Positions 37,840 through 48,954 are shown, counted from the first letter of the stretch. The stretch: 64,000 nucleotides of DNA from Paratinospora sagittata (GCA_035771175.1 CM069594.1:10788620-10852619); one strand, 5' to 3'. Notes: generated by a model not told the origin, from the letters alone. Numbers and translations: made by a program.

Positions 37840-38633
37840 TTTCTCTCTGGCAAGGAGAAAAATAAAACCAAGATTTAGGAACTGTAGCCAAGTATAATGT
37901 TATAGTATGCTCAACAACATTTTCGAGAGTACTGCAATGTTAAAATCACCTATTTTTCTAAGTATAGTGTAAGGTTTTTGTTGAGGAATCAAGGAATTTT
38001 AGGTGCCTCGTATGTTTGGCCATGGTGTAAAAACAAGGTTATAATGTTTATATAGTAAGTATAAAACTTTGCAAGTATTTCAAAAGATTTGGTTATGGTC
38101 ATTGTGAACATACATATATATTTTATTGAAAATTCATACGAGTCATAAGAATTCTAAGATTTGCCTCGGTAAATATCCTGATCTAACGTTCTATCGCAAT
38201 GTTATGCATTCAAACTCTTACTCTTAGTCTTTTCGATTATTATCCAAGTTCATGTGTCCCATACCACATGACTTTGGTAATAAGGGTGTTAACCAAGTTA
38301 AGTTGCATGAACACAGTCTCTAAAAACATCGGCTGAATAGTAGTTCACCAATAGTATCTTCCAAGTTTACTCATCCCATATCGTGTAAACTGAGTGATAA
38401 TGTTAATAATGCAACTTTCTCCAAATGTTTCTTTTCACACAAGGTCATGGGTTTTCTTACTTCCACATTTTATTTAGTATCTTCCAATTTTGTTGTGTCC
38501 CATACCACTCCAAAGTTAGTGATACAAAAGAAAGAATGGTTGTAAGTCGGCCCACCAAAGATAATCTTAAATAAAACATTTCATTCATATTTAAAAGAAA
38601 AGTTTACAATGCCAGTAATCAATTTTGATTTCC
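37840..38633 (-). other. Spacer between ORF1 and gag, element B
   Basis: About 790 bp with no supported ORF, collinear with element A 23480-24275 and with the same GTGTCCCATACCAC-type blocks, although one copy is shorter (about 38357). Confidence 0.6.
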
Positions 38634-40135
38634 CTACCTACTACCTCTCCTTCTAGATCTCCAGCTAGGTACAGAACGACTACTAACAGAAGGTTGAGAG
38701 TCTGCTCGCTCTGCTTCGGAGTTTTGCGTATGTGTTAATATATTATTTTGAGTTTCTCTCATTTTCTCCATATTGGATGCCATTTCATTTAACCGTTCAA
38801 AAAGGCTAGTCGATTGGCCCATTGGTGGTTGATGGCTCGATTGTCCCATAGGTGGAGGGTAGGTCATTGGCATTGGGGGAAAGTATTGGTTGTACGGGTG
38901 ATTCATAGGTGAAAGGTAATTGTTTTGAAACAGTGGGCTCATTAGGATGTTCTGCCCTCCAAAATTTGGTGCCGCCCAATACTGTTGTTGTTGGTTTACA
39001 GGAACTTGCGGGAATGGTTGACATGGTACCTCAGGTGTTGGAAACCTTTGGTACGACGTGTTGCCCTGAGTTGGCATGTTCCAAGCAGGTAGATTTTCTT
39101 GAGTACTTTGTCTATTTTGAGGTTGATTTAGGTTGTTAAATAAATCTTCATCAATGAATAGATGATTGGTTGGATCATTATTTGGGGCTGGGTTTGACGT
39201 GGGACTCTGATTTGACTCATTATTTGGTGCTTCTCTGACGGGAATCTTGAGTTGACTTTTTCGAAGGCAACGTCCATGCTTGTCTCTCATTCTCTCCGCA
39301 TTTCCTATCATCGTGCCTAATACTTCCACGTCAGTTACCCCTCCACTTGTGCCATATGTCTTGAAGATAGAAGATGTTGTAACTGGTTCAATGATCTGCT
39401 TCGACGTCCCATCAAAGGTGTCGACGTTTGCCTCGTATAGCATCTCATAATCAAGACTCCGTAGTTGAGGAATTCCTTTCTCAAAGGGTTTTGTATCACC
39501 CTCAACATTTGTTGGATAATAATGTGAGGTAGGGAGACCTTAATTTTCTTCTCTATGCATCATAACATAAGAAGTTGAGCCCTTGACATAGTACCTCTAG
39601 TCCCCCTTTCTGGCAAGATGTTGCCGTATACAATCTTTCCGAGGCTGGCAAGAGATGGCTTAATATGATTGTTTGGGAGGTTGGTGTACGTTGATTGAGT
39701 GTATAGCTCTTTGGCGAGGAAATTGAACAATTGTTCATTAGACTCTGCGATCTCTGCAACTATCTGGGGTTCATGTGGATCAATAATCCTCTCCTAAATC
39801 AGAATCTCCAAAAGTCGAGCAATAATTTCGACGTTGATAGAAATCTTTGTTCCCCTGACCGTTGTTTCCAAAACAGGGATGATCCCCTGTTCTTGAAGTC
39901 TCACGCAATTCATGGCTTCGTAGAAAGATCTCACCAAGCTGTAAGAGACGTGGCCCTCAACTTTTGTTATGTTCAACCACCCCAGAGTTGCGAGTTTGTC
40001 ATGAAGGATTGGACGGAGGCGGATATCCCTATTGTCGATGCTCCTCATAGTCATAATCTCCCTCTTAAACAATTCCTTGAGTCTAGTGGGAATTGGTTCC
40101 CTAGTACTGGAAGTTGCTCCTTCACTTGAAGCCAT
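38634..40135 (-). pseudogene. ORF1 of element B: extra upstream ORF, plant-transposon-protein-like
   Basis: Same protein as in element A. I place the start at MASSEGATSSTREP (40135), with an in-frame Met at 40189 also possible. The frame stops after about 114 codons (TAG near 39796), continues in broken form around 39759-39553, and is open again from MLYEANVDTFDG (39443) to the end. The C-terminal half is intact here and shows the Pro/Gln/Met-rich run (YFPPMPMTYPPPMGQ) missing its start in A, ending in a basic tail (SWRSRRRGSR). Two independent, differently broken copies of the same frame show that ORF1 is a regular component of this element family. Confidence 0.72.
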
Positions 40136-40189
40136 TCTTTGCTGAAAGGAAAATAAATTTGTGAAAGACACAAAATATATTCCTAACAC

Positions 40190-40918
40190 TTTTAAGATTT
40201 ATGCCTTGTCAGTTGGATAACATTTTATATTCTTAATGTTTATGCCATCATTTAATCCAAATTTTTCTATCGGCAATATGATATAATATATATCGTATTC
40301 ATATATGAATATATAGATATATATATATTTAATCATAACTATATATGATTCATATATATATAGTTCTAAAGATATATATATATCTCATAGCATTTTTCAT
40401 TCAATTTTTTCATTAATAATATGATATATATATACTAAGGTATATAGATATATATATTCAATCATAACTATACATATAGTTTTTAATAAATCATGACTAT
40501 ATGTATATTTAAATCAAACTATATAAAAAATCATATAGTTTGCCAGATATATATTTAATATAAATCTCACTATATATAATTGACATATATATATAGTTCT
40601 AGAGATATATATATATATATATCTTATAAAATTTTTCATTCAATTTTTTCCATTAACCATATGGTATATATATATCTCATATATACATAGATATATAGAT
40701 ATATATATATTTAATCATAACCATATATACAGTTTTCATAAATCACAACTATATATATAAATCTAAACTATATAAAACTATATAGTTTTCTTAGATATAT
40801 ATTTAATACAAATCTTAACTATACATAACTCATTATATAGTTCTAAATATATATATATATATCTAATAACATTTTCTTCCCCTAATTTGGTGGACTTGGG
40901 CGGGTCGTGGACCATACT
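40190..40918 (-). repeat. AT-rich 5' leader, element B
   Basis: Same ATATAT/CTATATATAGTT-rich leader as in A. The first tandem copy is shortened (about 40273-40415) and later copies start near 40418 and 40655. No ORF is supported. Confidence 0.75.
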
Positions 40919-40929
40919 CTCTGGTACCA
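40919..40929 (-). promoter_or_regulatory. Primer-binding site, element B
   Basis: Minus-strand TGGTACCAGAG, five bases inside the LTR. It has one T-to-C change from the TGGTATCAGAG of element A, the initiator-Met tRNA complement. Confidence 0.85.
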
Positions 40930-40934
40930 TTAAA

Positions 40935-42298
40935 TGTAACACCCCGCCCGGACGCGCCTAAACCGACGGTACACTCACGGACGGGGCGCGCATATGGAAT
41001 AATAACAATGGTAACAACAGCGTGCGCAGCGGAAATACAAAATACAGTACAAATCTGATTTCATTTAATTTAGAATATAATTTGTACATGAAATGGTGAA
41101 GGGAACATACTCCGCAAAATCCCCAATGAATAATACAAAGGATACAAAATGTGGGCCCCATAAACCTGCACCCAGTCCACCCTAATTTCCTGTGAAAGAT
41201 TAGATCATAATGGAGTGAGCTTAACGCGCTCAGTGGGTAAATAGTTCGTGAGTATAACAATTAATAAAACATACTTCAATATCAAATATAGCATCATAAT
41301 CAATCAATATGTATGTATGCATGACACCGTCTCGTATTGGTTTGATGAACGTACATCACCTGAGTTCATGTACAAATGTCCGTCCGAACGTTCTCCCTTG
41401 GCGTGGCCAGGTTCTATTGTACGTCCCTCCTCAGGAACGATGCTTTGGATTCACGTACTGACGTCCCTCCCTAGGTGTAGCCGAGTTCTCATGTACGTCC
41501 CTCTCCAAAGAAATATAATGAATAGCGAGCAATGCTCCTAACTATTCTATGAGTCATAAACCATATACGTCCCTAGGTGGTGATATGCATGATGCCAATG
41601 CATGAACTGGTCTGGTCCTTTCTTGACATTTAGACTGACTTTGGCAACGTTTGGTGATCCTTATCAGAGTTGGTATCACGACGTGCAAGGTTAGGACATT
41701 CAATATTACTTGTATAAGCGGATAGCTTTCAATAAGACCAACTAGATTAGTCCCTAGTTGAGAGGTGAGACACAAGGTCTGCTTAAATACCAATCGCCTA
41801 GAGCAGCCTGCTGCCTCCCGTTCACTGTTTAAAGTTATTGAGGACAAGACCGAGTCTAGTTGAGTCAGATTTACCACAAATCTGACATTATAACAATATA
41901 ATACGTGAATTCCAAGTGTACAGGCATAAGTGCGACTGTATAAACAATATATGACATAATGTAGTGTAAATGAACCGTAGATATAATAATAACTGAATGT
42001 AAACTTTCATAAAAGTTATAAAACACGCAAACCTATGTTTCATTCCCCACCTTCAGATAAGAACTTCTTTTTCAGATCTGGCGCTTTCCTCCAGACAGAA
42101 CTTCGTCGCACCGCACCGAGAGTCTCAAAAGACTAAAACTCAAAATGAGTGAGAAAGAGAAGGAAAATCACAATGAGAGTGATTTTGGTGTGAGAAATGA
42201 GAAATGAGGAGGGTTCCTTAGATAGAGATTTTTGGCGCCAGAACGTTCAAGCGTTTCCCTAATTTTTTTTTTTTTTTGTGCAATACTAGGGTATTACA
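40935..42298 (-). repeat. Element B 5' LTR (1364 bp)
   Basis: Complete, TGTAATACCCTAG at 42298 to GGGTGTTACA at 40935. Compared with other LTRs it lacks a short piece around 41285 (CTTAAATACACATGTGAG). Its TATA site is altered (TATCTAAG, 42217-42224). Satellite GACTATAGCGC (read on the minus strand) abuts the LTR start exactly, a genuine integration end. Confidence 0.92.
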
Positions 42299-44230
42299 GC
42301 GCTATAGTCCTTGATAACACGCTATAGAAAAGCCCAAAAAACTGGAGTTCTCGGGTTTGTGTATATCGACCTGCTATAGCCTGCTATCTGTCAATAAAGA
42401 ACATGATACACAACCCAATAGCACGCTATCCACGTCTGAGACAAAAATCTGATATTTCTAACGAGAAAAATGTGGGCACTTTTGCTTGCTCGATTTTTCT
42501 ATCCTTACACAGTTTTTCCAGGTTATCTTAATTGAAATATTCTCTAATAACACCTTGATGATTCCCATTGTCTCGCACGCCAAAACAACTTTAGATTAAA
42601 CAATATTTTGAATTCAATTCATTTTGTACTCTCTTGCTCTTTAACCCGCAACTACTAATTTTATAAAACACTCATTCTCTGATTTTCAAAAATACAACAC
42701 ACACGATTTTTGCAAGTTAGATTGAGCTTTCCAAAGAATTTTTCAAGAGAAGAAAGTAATGATTCTAGCATTTGCCAAAACAAGCTTCAATATGAATAAA
42801 AAATGCAATCTGTCTTGACGATAACTTCATTGTTCAGCAAGTTCTTCATTTTATCCCTTTTGTGCTTAGATTTGCAGAGGCTATCCATTGTTTTAATCTG
42901 TAAGTATATGAAGTGGTCTTGGTAAGATAACACATCAAAAAAGAACACATCACCTATATTGCATGAAGAACATATAAAACAATAGTTTTCGAAGTCTACA
43001 AAGATCAAGCTCGAAGAACGAAAACATATCTCATGTCTAAAGCATTACTTTGATCTTTGGTGTGTAGGGTAACATCTCGATCAATCTCAGCACTAAAACT
43101 CTGAAAATTGCAAAGTCTTCAAAATCACTTCGATATAGTATTTCATTTTGAAAAAATGTTTTCCGAAAGGTTTTAATCATAATTTCAATGAGTTTTGAAT
43201 TCTTTAAAAGTGTTTAATCTTATATCAAAGTGTTTTTAGTCAATGGAATGGTTCTTGAGTGTCAAAATATTAACTTTTCAAAAATAAGGTTGTCCAGCAA
43301 TTTGCCAAAATTTTTCAGAAGGCACTAGCGCTCTGTCAGTGTTGATAGCAAGCGGATAGGGTTCAATAATAAAACATTTATTTTTTTGGAGAATTGTCTA
43401 TAACGCGTTATCCCCTTTGATAACTCGTTATGGAGCTGTTGTCGTGATATTTACATTTTTAGTAAAATGGGCAATAGCGCGCTATAGGCCTTGATAACAC
43501 GCTATCAAAAAGTCTAAAAAACTCGAGCTCTCGGGTTTGTTTATATCGACCTGTTATAGTCTGCTATCTGTCAATAGAGAACATGAGACACAACCCGCGT
43601 CTTAGACTAAAATATGATATTTCTAACGAGAAAAATGTGGGCACTTCTGCTTGCTCGATTTTTCTATTCCTTACACAGTTTTGCCAGGTCATCTTAATTG
43701 AAATATTCTCTACTAACACCATGATTATTCCCATTGTCTTGCACGCCCAAAACAACTTTAGATTAAACAAAGTTTTTACTTCAAATCATTTTGTACTCTC
43801 TTGCTCTTTAACCTGCAACCGCTAATTTTTTAAAACCCTCATTCTCTGATTTTCAAAGATAGAACACACACAATTTTTGCAAGTTAGACTGAGCTTTCCA
43901 AAGAGTGTTTAATAGAAGAAAGTCATGATTCTTGAATTTGCCCAAATAACCTTTGAACTGAATCAAAATTTGAAACTGTCTTGAAGATAACCTCATTATT
44001 TTGCAAGTTCTTCTTTTTATCCCTTTTGTGCTGAGATTTCCAGAGGCTATCTATTGTTTAAACTGTAAGTATATGAAGTGTTCTCGGTAAGATTCGAACA
44101 AGAACACATCACCTGTATTTTTTTTCTAAGAGCTACAACTAATCATCAACAACACATCGAACAATAGCTATCGAAGTCTACAAAGATCAAGCTCGAAGAA
44201 CGAAGACATATCTCATGTCTAATGCATTAT
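42299..44230 (-). repeat. Satellite block 3, inverted orientation
   Basis: The reverse complement of the satellite: the landmark reads CTCATGTCTA(A/T) at about 43031 and 44213, a step of 1182. One type I and one type II unit are recognisable. It adjoins B's 5' LTR at 42298 and the LTR scrap at 44231. Confidence 0.93.
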
Positions 44231-44342
44231 TTTTATTAATTGTTATACTCACGAACTATTTACCCACTGAGCGCGTTAAGCTCACTCCATTATCATCCAA
44301 TCTTTCACAGGAAATTAGGGTGGACTGGGTGTAGGTTTATGA
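44231..44342 (+). repeat. LTR fragment, displaced part of element B 3' LTR
   Basis: Matches the reverse complement of 41160-41270 (TTATACTCACGAACTATTT, then GGTGGACTGGGTG) and so lies opposite to A and B. It ends at GTAGGTTTATG where element C begins. The last 226 or so bases of the LTR are missing. Confidence 0.88.
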
Positions 44343-44917
44343 GTGAAAGAATACCTATTTGTGAATCCATCATGCTTAGCCCTTTTATCATACTGCCATG
44401 GTCTTCCCAACAATAAATGGCATTGATGCATAGGAACCACATCACAAAGCAGCTCATCCGCATATTTACCAATGGATAATGCCACCAACACTTGCCTTGT
44501 CACCTTGATTTCGCCACAGTCATTCAGCCACTGAAGCCGATAAGGGTGAGGATGTTTCAAGGTAGTTAAGGCCAATTTCTCCACCAAATAAGTGCTGGCT
44601 ACGTTTGTGCAACTCCCTTCATCGATAATGACACTGCAAACTTTGTTGTTTACAAAGCACCGAGTATGAAACAAGTTCTCCCTTTGGTTACTTTCTTCCT
44701 CCTTAACCTGCACATTGAGAACTCGCCTTGCTACCAATAAATCTCCAACCACAGCACTTTGCTCATCATCGGCATTCTCCAAAGGTGGCATGTCAGCATC
44801 ATCTACTTAATCCCTCAACATACGCCTCATCTCCCCTAACAACGCTTGCATTTGGAGGTTCGAAACTGCATGTTGTCGAACTTCTTCTATTGTATCTTCT
44901 TCTTGATTATTGGACAT
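44343..44917 (-). pseudogene. Gag start fused to protease, element C
   Basis: ATG at 44917 opens 36 codons of Gag (MSNNQEEDTIEEVRQHAV...), then a TAA at 44807-44809. The same frame continues through MPPLENADDEQ into a retropepsin-like part: FHTRCFVNNKVC, IIDEGSCTNVAS (the active-site region, with Glu in the usual second position), then LLGRPWQYD and DGFTNRYSF. Capsid and zinc knuckle, several hundred codons, are deleted in frame. The end is cut at 44343 by the LTR scrap, and the last residues read past it are not element sequence. Confidence 0.8.
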
Positions 44918-45312
44918 ATTTAAAATCTGCAAAACAAGGTTAGAATCCTCACAAGCACTCCCTCACGGGTTTTACTCAAGAATTTGATACACTTGCACTC
45001 GTGTTTTCACTCTAAACGACTTTTACCCTCTTATGGTCTCACACACTCTTGCCTTTTTCCACTCTTTTGTGTCTTCTTTAGTTCTTAATCAAACTTCAAG
45101 AAACTAATTCAAAATAATCTAGCAGCAATTCAAAAATGAGAAACAACCAAAACTCATCAAAAGATCAAGAACATGAATAAGGTGAGAAACAAGATTGAAA
45201 AGAGGAAATTTTCTTACTGGAATCACTTTTCTTCTCTTGTTTTTTGATGATTTTTTTTTTCACAACAGGGAACAAAAAATGAAAATAAAAGATAGTCAAA
45301 CTTATCTTAGAA

Positions 45313-45330
45313 CCAAAGCTCTGATAACCA
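45313..45330 (-). promoter_or_regulatory. Primer-binding site, element C
   Basis: Minus-strand TGGTTATCAGAGCTTTGG two bases inside the LTR end. It is initiator-Met-like (TGGTATCAGAGC) with one extra T. It proves that the LTR at 45333-46048 is followed by a 5' leader and gag, i.e. acts as a 5' LTR on this side. Confidence 0.75.
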
Positions 45331-45637
45331 AATGATAGGAACTTCACCAACAATTGTGATGAAACCCAATAACAATGATGGATTAGAACCCCAAGATCGT
45401 GTAGACAAGATTGGTTGAGCCTTGACCCGTCACCTAACCAGATGAAAACCAACACTACGAAGGATTGAAAACGCCACACCAAGATTCAACAATCAAGGTG
45501 ATAAGTTTGGTTGCTTGAACGCCACAAGATTAACTTCATAAGTTCAAAGAGTTCTTTTAAGAACAAAGAGGACACAAGACCTCACAAGATTAACTTGATC
45601 TGAAAACATAATCTACCATTCAAATTCGAGCTACCAC

Positions 45638-45650
45638 TCTATATATACAT
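45638..45650 (-). promoter_or_regulatory. TATA box of element C LTR
   Basis: Minus-strand ATGTATATATAGAG-like string, a good plant TATA box, about 400 bp into the LTR and after the minisatellite in the direction of transcription. Confidence 0.55.
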
Positions 45651-45716
45651 GGAACAACCCTCCAAGAATTGGAAAAGACATAACTAAGTTTAAAACAACA
45701 CAAACATCAACATAAA

Positions 45717-45950
45717 CAAGTCCCCACGTTTTTAGGCCTCTTGGACTTCTAAAGGAGAAGTCCCCACATTTTTAGGCCTCTGGGACTTCTAAAGGACAAG
45801 TCCCCACGTTTTTAGGCCTCTTGGACTTCTAAAGAACAAGTCCCCATGTTTTTAGGCCTCTTGAACTTCTAAAGGACAAGTCCCCATGTTTTTAGGCCTC
45901 TCGGACTTCTAAAGAACAAGTCCCCACGTTTTTAGGCCTCTAAAGGTAAC
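45717..45950. repeat. 40-bp minisatellite in element C LTR
   Basis: TCCCCACGTTTTTAGGCCTC-type units start at 45721, 45761, 45801, 45841, 45881 and 45921, exactly 40 bp apart. The sixth is incomplete. Units differ by one to three bases (ACGTT/ACATT/ATGTT; CTTGG/CTGGG/CTCGG). Confidence 0.93.
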
Positions 45951-46088
45951 CAAAATAGCTAATGGACTAAGTTCAATGTATTTAAAACATAACCAGCCAG
46001 GACCAAGTTTATTCTCATATTTAATATCCTTGAAACTCAACAAATTCATGCCCTTTGATGGTCAGTCCATGCTGGCACGTTTTGTGTG

Positions 46089-47408
46089 CTAATTAGCTTC
46101 TTCAATTGCTTTGATGACATGGACTAAGCCTTGATTATTATTTGAGCCCATCTTGGTCTTTTTAGAATCAACCCAATTCTCTTGGATTAGCCCATTTAGC
46201 GCTTCCTTGAAACGTTTGGCTCTAAGTCTTGTAATTGGACCACTTGGAAGTGACAAAGGGTCTTGTGCATATTCAGCTCCATTCCCTAGTGTATGATCAA
46301 CTTGTCCAGCTCCGTGGTTTGCATCATTCTCCCCATCTTGAGAAGGATTTGTCCTCAAATCATTACCTACATCAAAAGGAGACAAATCAGCAACATTAAA
46401 GCTTGCACTGACACCATACTCACCTGGTAAGTCAAGCTTGTAGGCATTGTCATTGATGCGTTCCCCTATTTGAAATGGTCCGTCACCCCGAGGTAGGAGT
46501 TTTGAACGTCGTTTCTCAGGAAAACAGTCCTTCCTTAAGTGCAACCAAACCCAATCTCCGGGTTCAAACACTACCTTCTTGCGTCCCTTGTTGGCTTGTT
46601 GGACATATTGTTTAGTCCTCCTTTCAATGTTCAGTCGTGCCTTTTCATGAATCATCTTTACAAATTCTGCCTTCTTTTTGCCATCTAAGTTTACACGTTC
46701 ACTCAAAGGTACAGAAGTTAAATCCAAAGGTGACACTGGGTTAAAACCATAAACTATTTCAAATGGTGAAAATTTAGTTGCAGAATGAATACTTCGATTA
46801 TAAGCAAATTCAACATGTGGCAAACAATCTTCCCATGTTTTCAAGTTCTTTTTAATGATAGCACGTAACAAAGAAGACAAAGTTCTATTTACTACTTCAG
46901 TTTGACCATCCGTTTGTGGATGACAAGTAGTAGAAAACAATAACTTGGTTCCCAACTTTCCCCACAAAGTCTTCCAAAAGTAATTCAAAAACCTTGCATC
47001 CCTATCAGAAACAATGGTCCTAGGCATGCCATCTAACCTAACAATTTCTTTGAAGAACAAATCAGCTATATGTGATGCATCATCAATTTTATGACATGCA
47101 ATGAAGTGTGCCATCTTGGAAAATCTATCTACCACCACAAAAACTGAATCTCTACCCCTCTTAGTCCTAAGTAATCCCAAAACAAAATCCATAGAAATAT
47201 CAGTCCAAGGTTCACTAGGTATTGGCAAAGGGGTGTACAAACCATGGGGTTTCAACTTAGACTTGGCCTGTTTACACGTGATACACTTCTCACAGATTCT
47301 TTTCACATCACGTTTCATATGAGGCCAAAAAAAATGATCATGCAAAATTCCTAATGTCTTAGCTACACCAAAATGACCCATCAAACCACCACCATGAGCT
47401 TCCATCAC
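46089..47408 (-). pseudogene. Integrase of element C
   Basis: Longest open frame in the window (439 codons). It shows the zinc-binding region (GHFGVAKT, then [11 protein letters not shown]), the catalytic triad in [20 protein letters not shown] and the Glu of [13 protein letters not shown], then a basic region ([24 protein letters not shown]) and NAYKLDLP. The C-terminal extension ([31 protein letters not shown]) replaces a chromodomain, as in CRM-type elements known from centromeres. It ends at TAG 46089. The upstream joint with RNase H is a frameshift near 47406. Confidence 0.92.
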
Positions 47409-47791
47409 AAAAATTCACGCAAAGAACACATAGGCACACACAATTTATTTTCCCGAATCAAAAATCCATCATGCCTATAAAACTTACCAAACGCCACTTT
47501 TTCACATGCATTGAACACTTCACCGAAATCAGAATCTTGTGCATACAAATCCTTAATGTATTCAAAACCAAGCAATTTTGTATCTAAAATGGAAAGTAAA
47601 GCATACCTTCGGGACAATGTGTCAGCCACCACATTTTCCTTACCTTGCTTGTATCTGATCACATAAGGAAATGTTTCAATGAATTCCACCCACTTGGCAT
47701 GGCATCTGTTCAGCCTTTGCTGTCCTTTCAAATGCTTTAAAGATTCATGATCTGTGTGAATCACGAATTCCTTTAGCCATAGATAGTGCTG
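47405..47791 (-). pseudogene. RNase H end and linker of element C
   Basis: Follows the RT frame after a TGG-to-TAG change at about 47790. It has [46 protein letters not shown], then the linker toward the integrase zinc-binding region. Open to the frameshift near 47406. The acidic residues DHES and the ADTLSRR block are kept. Confidence 0.88.
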
Positions 47792-48954
47792 CTAATTTTC
47801 CAAAGCCCTTATCAAGGCGTACATCTCCTTATCATAAGTAGGGTAATTTAGGGCTGCCCCACTCAACTTTTCACTGAAATAAGGAACCGGACGACCTTCT
47901 TGCATCAAAACAGCTCCAATACCTATACCTGAAGCGTCACACTCAATTTCAAAATTTTTAGAAAAGTTAGGTAAAACAAGCAAAGGTGCATTAGTTAACT
48001 TTTCTTTGATCAGATTAAATGCCTTTTCTTGTTCTTTCCCCCACTTAAACGACACATTTTTCTTGATGACTTCAGTAAGAGGTGAGGCTAAGCTACTAAA
48101 ATCACGCACAAACCGTCTATAAAAGCTAGCTAAGCCGTGGAAAGTCCTCACTTGGCTGATTGCTTTAGGCATTGGCCACTCTTGGATTTCCTGGTCTACC
48201 TCAATTCCTCTCTTACTAACAACAAAACCAAGAAACACAAGTGTATCCGTGCAAAAGGTGCACTTCTTGAGATTAGCAAACAACTTTTCTTTCCTTAGAA
48301 TTTCCAAAACAGATTTCAAATGCATTACATGTTCTTCCAAGTTTTTGCTATAAATTAGGATATCATCAAAATACACAACGAAAAATCTGCCATTAAATGC
48401 ACGCAAAACATGGTTCATTAAAAGCATAAATGTGCTCGGAGCATTAGTTAAACCGAAAGGCATCACTAACCACTCATACAAACCATATTTAGTCTTAAAA
48501 GTAGTTTTTCATTCATCACCTTCCTTCATCCTAATCTGATGATATCCACTCTTAAGATCAATTTTTGTAAAGACGCAAGAACCATGCAATTCATCCAGCA
48601 TATCGTCTAATCTAGGAATGGGATGACGATACTTTACCGTTATGTTGTTGATGGCTAGGCAGTCAACACACATCCTCCATGTTCCATCCTTCTTAGGAAC
48701 TAACAGCACCAGAACTGTACAAGGACTCATGCTTTCATGCACATACCCCTTCTCCAATAATTCACCTACTTGCCTTTGGAGTTCCTTGGTCTCCTCGGGA
48801 TTACTCCTATAAGCAGGTCGGTTTGGAATTGATGCACCTGGTATGAAATCAATTTGATGTTCAATTCCTCGGATTGGAGGTAATCCATAAGGTACTTCTT
48901 CAGGAAGGACATCTTCAAACTCCTGCAAAAGAGAAACAATAACGCTCGGCAAAG
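47792..48954 (-). pseudogene. Reverse transcriptase and RNase H start of element C
   Basis: Two frames in the same phase parted by a TGG-to-TGA stop near 48508. First part: PSVIVSLLQEFEDVLPEEVP, GLPPIRGIEHQIDFIPGA, VPKKDGTWRMCVDCLAINN, FTKIDLKSGYHQIRMK. Second part: [17 protein letters not shown], catalytic [24 protein letters not shown], and the RNase H start [13 protein letters not shown] and YFSEKLSG. A usual Arg in CRAINN is Leu here. The sequence upstream of residue PSV is satellite, so the protease-RT linker is lost. Confidence 0.92.

Larger units (their letters stand above)
31542..42298 (-). mobile_element. Element B: near-complete Ty3/gypsy chromovirus (Del/Tekay-like)
   Basis: Minus-strand order: 5' LTR (42298-40935), PBS, AT-rich leader, ORF1, gag, protease, RT, RNase H, integrase, chromodomain, ORF3, polypurine tract, 3' LTR (32589-31542, outer part missing). 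Chromodomain and domain order place it among plant chromoviruses. The Del/Tekay assignment is from motif recall and moderate. All long frames carry stops or frameshifts, so it is dead. The missing part of its 3' LTR is partly found at 44231-44342, because the element lies in an inverted segment. Confidence 0.92.
31545..44230. other. Inverted segment (~12.7 kb)
   Basis: Reversing this interval in thought joins satellite ACCAAAGATA to TAATGCATTAGACATG, restoring continuous satellite with a landmark step near 1.17 kb. It also joins the 3' LTR end at 31542 to the LTR scrap at 44231, restoring the LTR but for 17-20 bases. The only minus-oriented satellite in the window (42299-44230) lies inside. 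Short matches sit at the joints: ATA on the left, TTTTAT on the right. Confidence 0.85.
45333..46048 (-). repeat. Single LTR of element C (~715 bp)
   Basis: Inner end GTTCCTATCA at 45333 is set by the PBS. The start TGAATTTGTTGAG at about 46048 is inferred from the purine string CAAAGGGCA just before it and is uncertain by some tens of bases. The LTR contains a 40-bp minisatellite and a TATA box. Only one copy is present. Confidence 0.7.
44343..48954 (-). mobile_element. Element C: CRM-like Ty3/gypsy fragment with permuted domain order
   Basis: On the minus strand the order is RT (48954), RNase H, integrase, LTR, PBS, gag start, protease (44343). A normal element has gag-protease before RT and an LTR on each end. 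Here one LTR sits in the middle and both outer ends fall between protease and RT. This is the order expected of a one-LTR circle opened between protease and RT, or of two elements sharing one LTR. The integrase C-terminus has the [10 protein letters not shown] pattern and no canonical chromodomain, which fits the CRM clade (assignment by recall). All frames are broken by stops. Confidence 0.82.

Noticed and set aside
44315..44342. C-terminal residues of the protease frame (THKPTPSPP)
   Set aside because: They are translated from the neighbouring LTR scrap and are not part of element C.
45717..45950. CRISPR-like regular repeats
   Set aside because: Units are contiguous without unique spacers and lie in a plant retrotransposon LTR, so this is a minisatellite.
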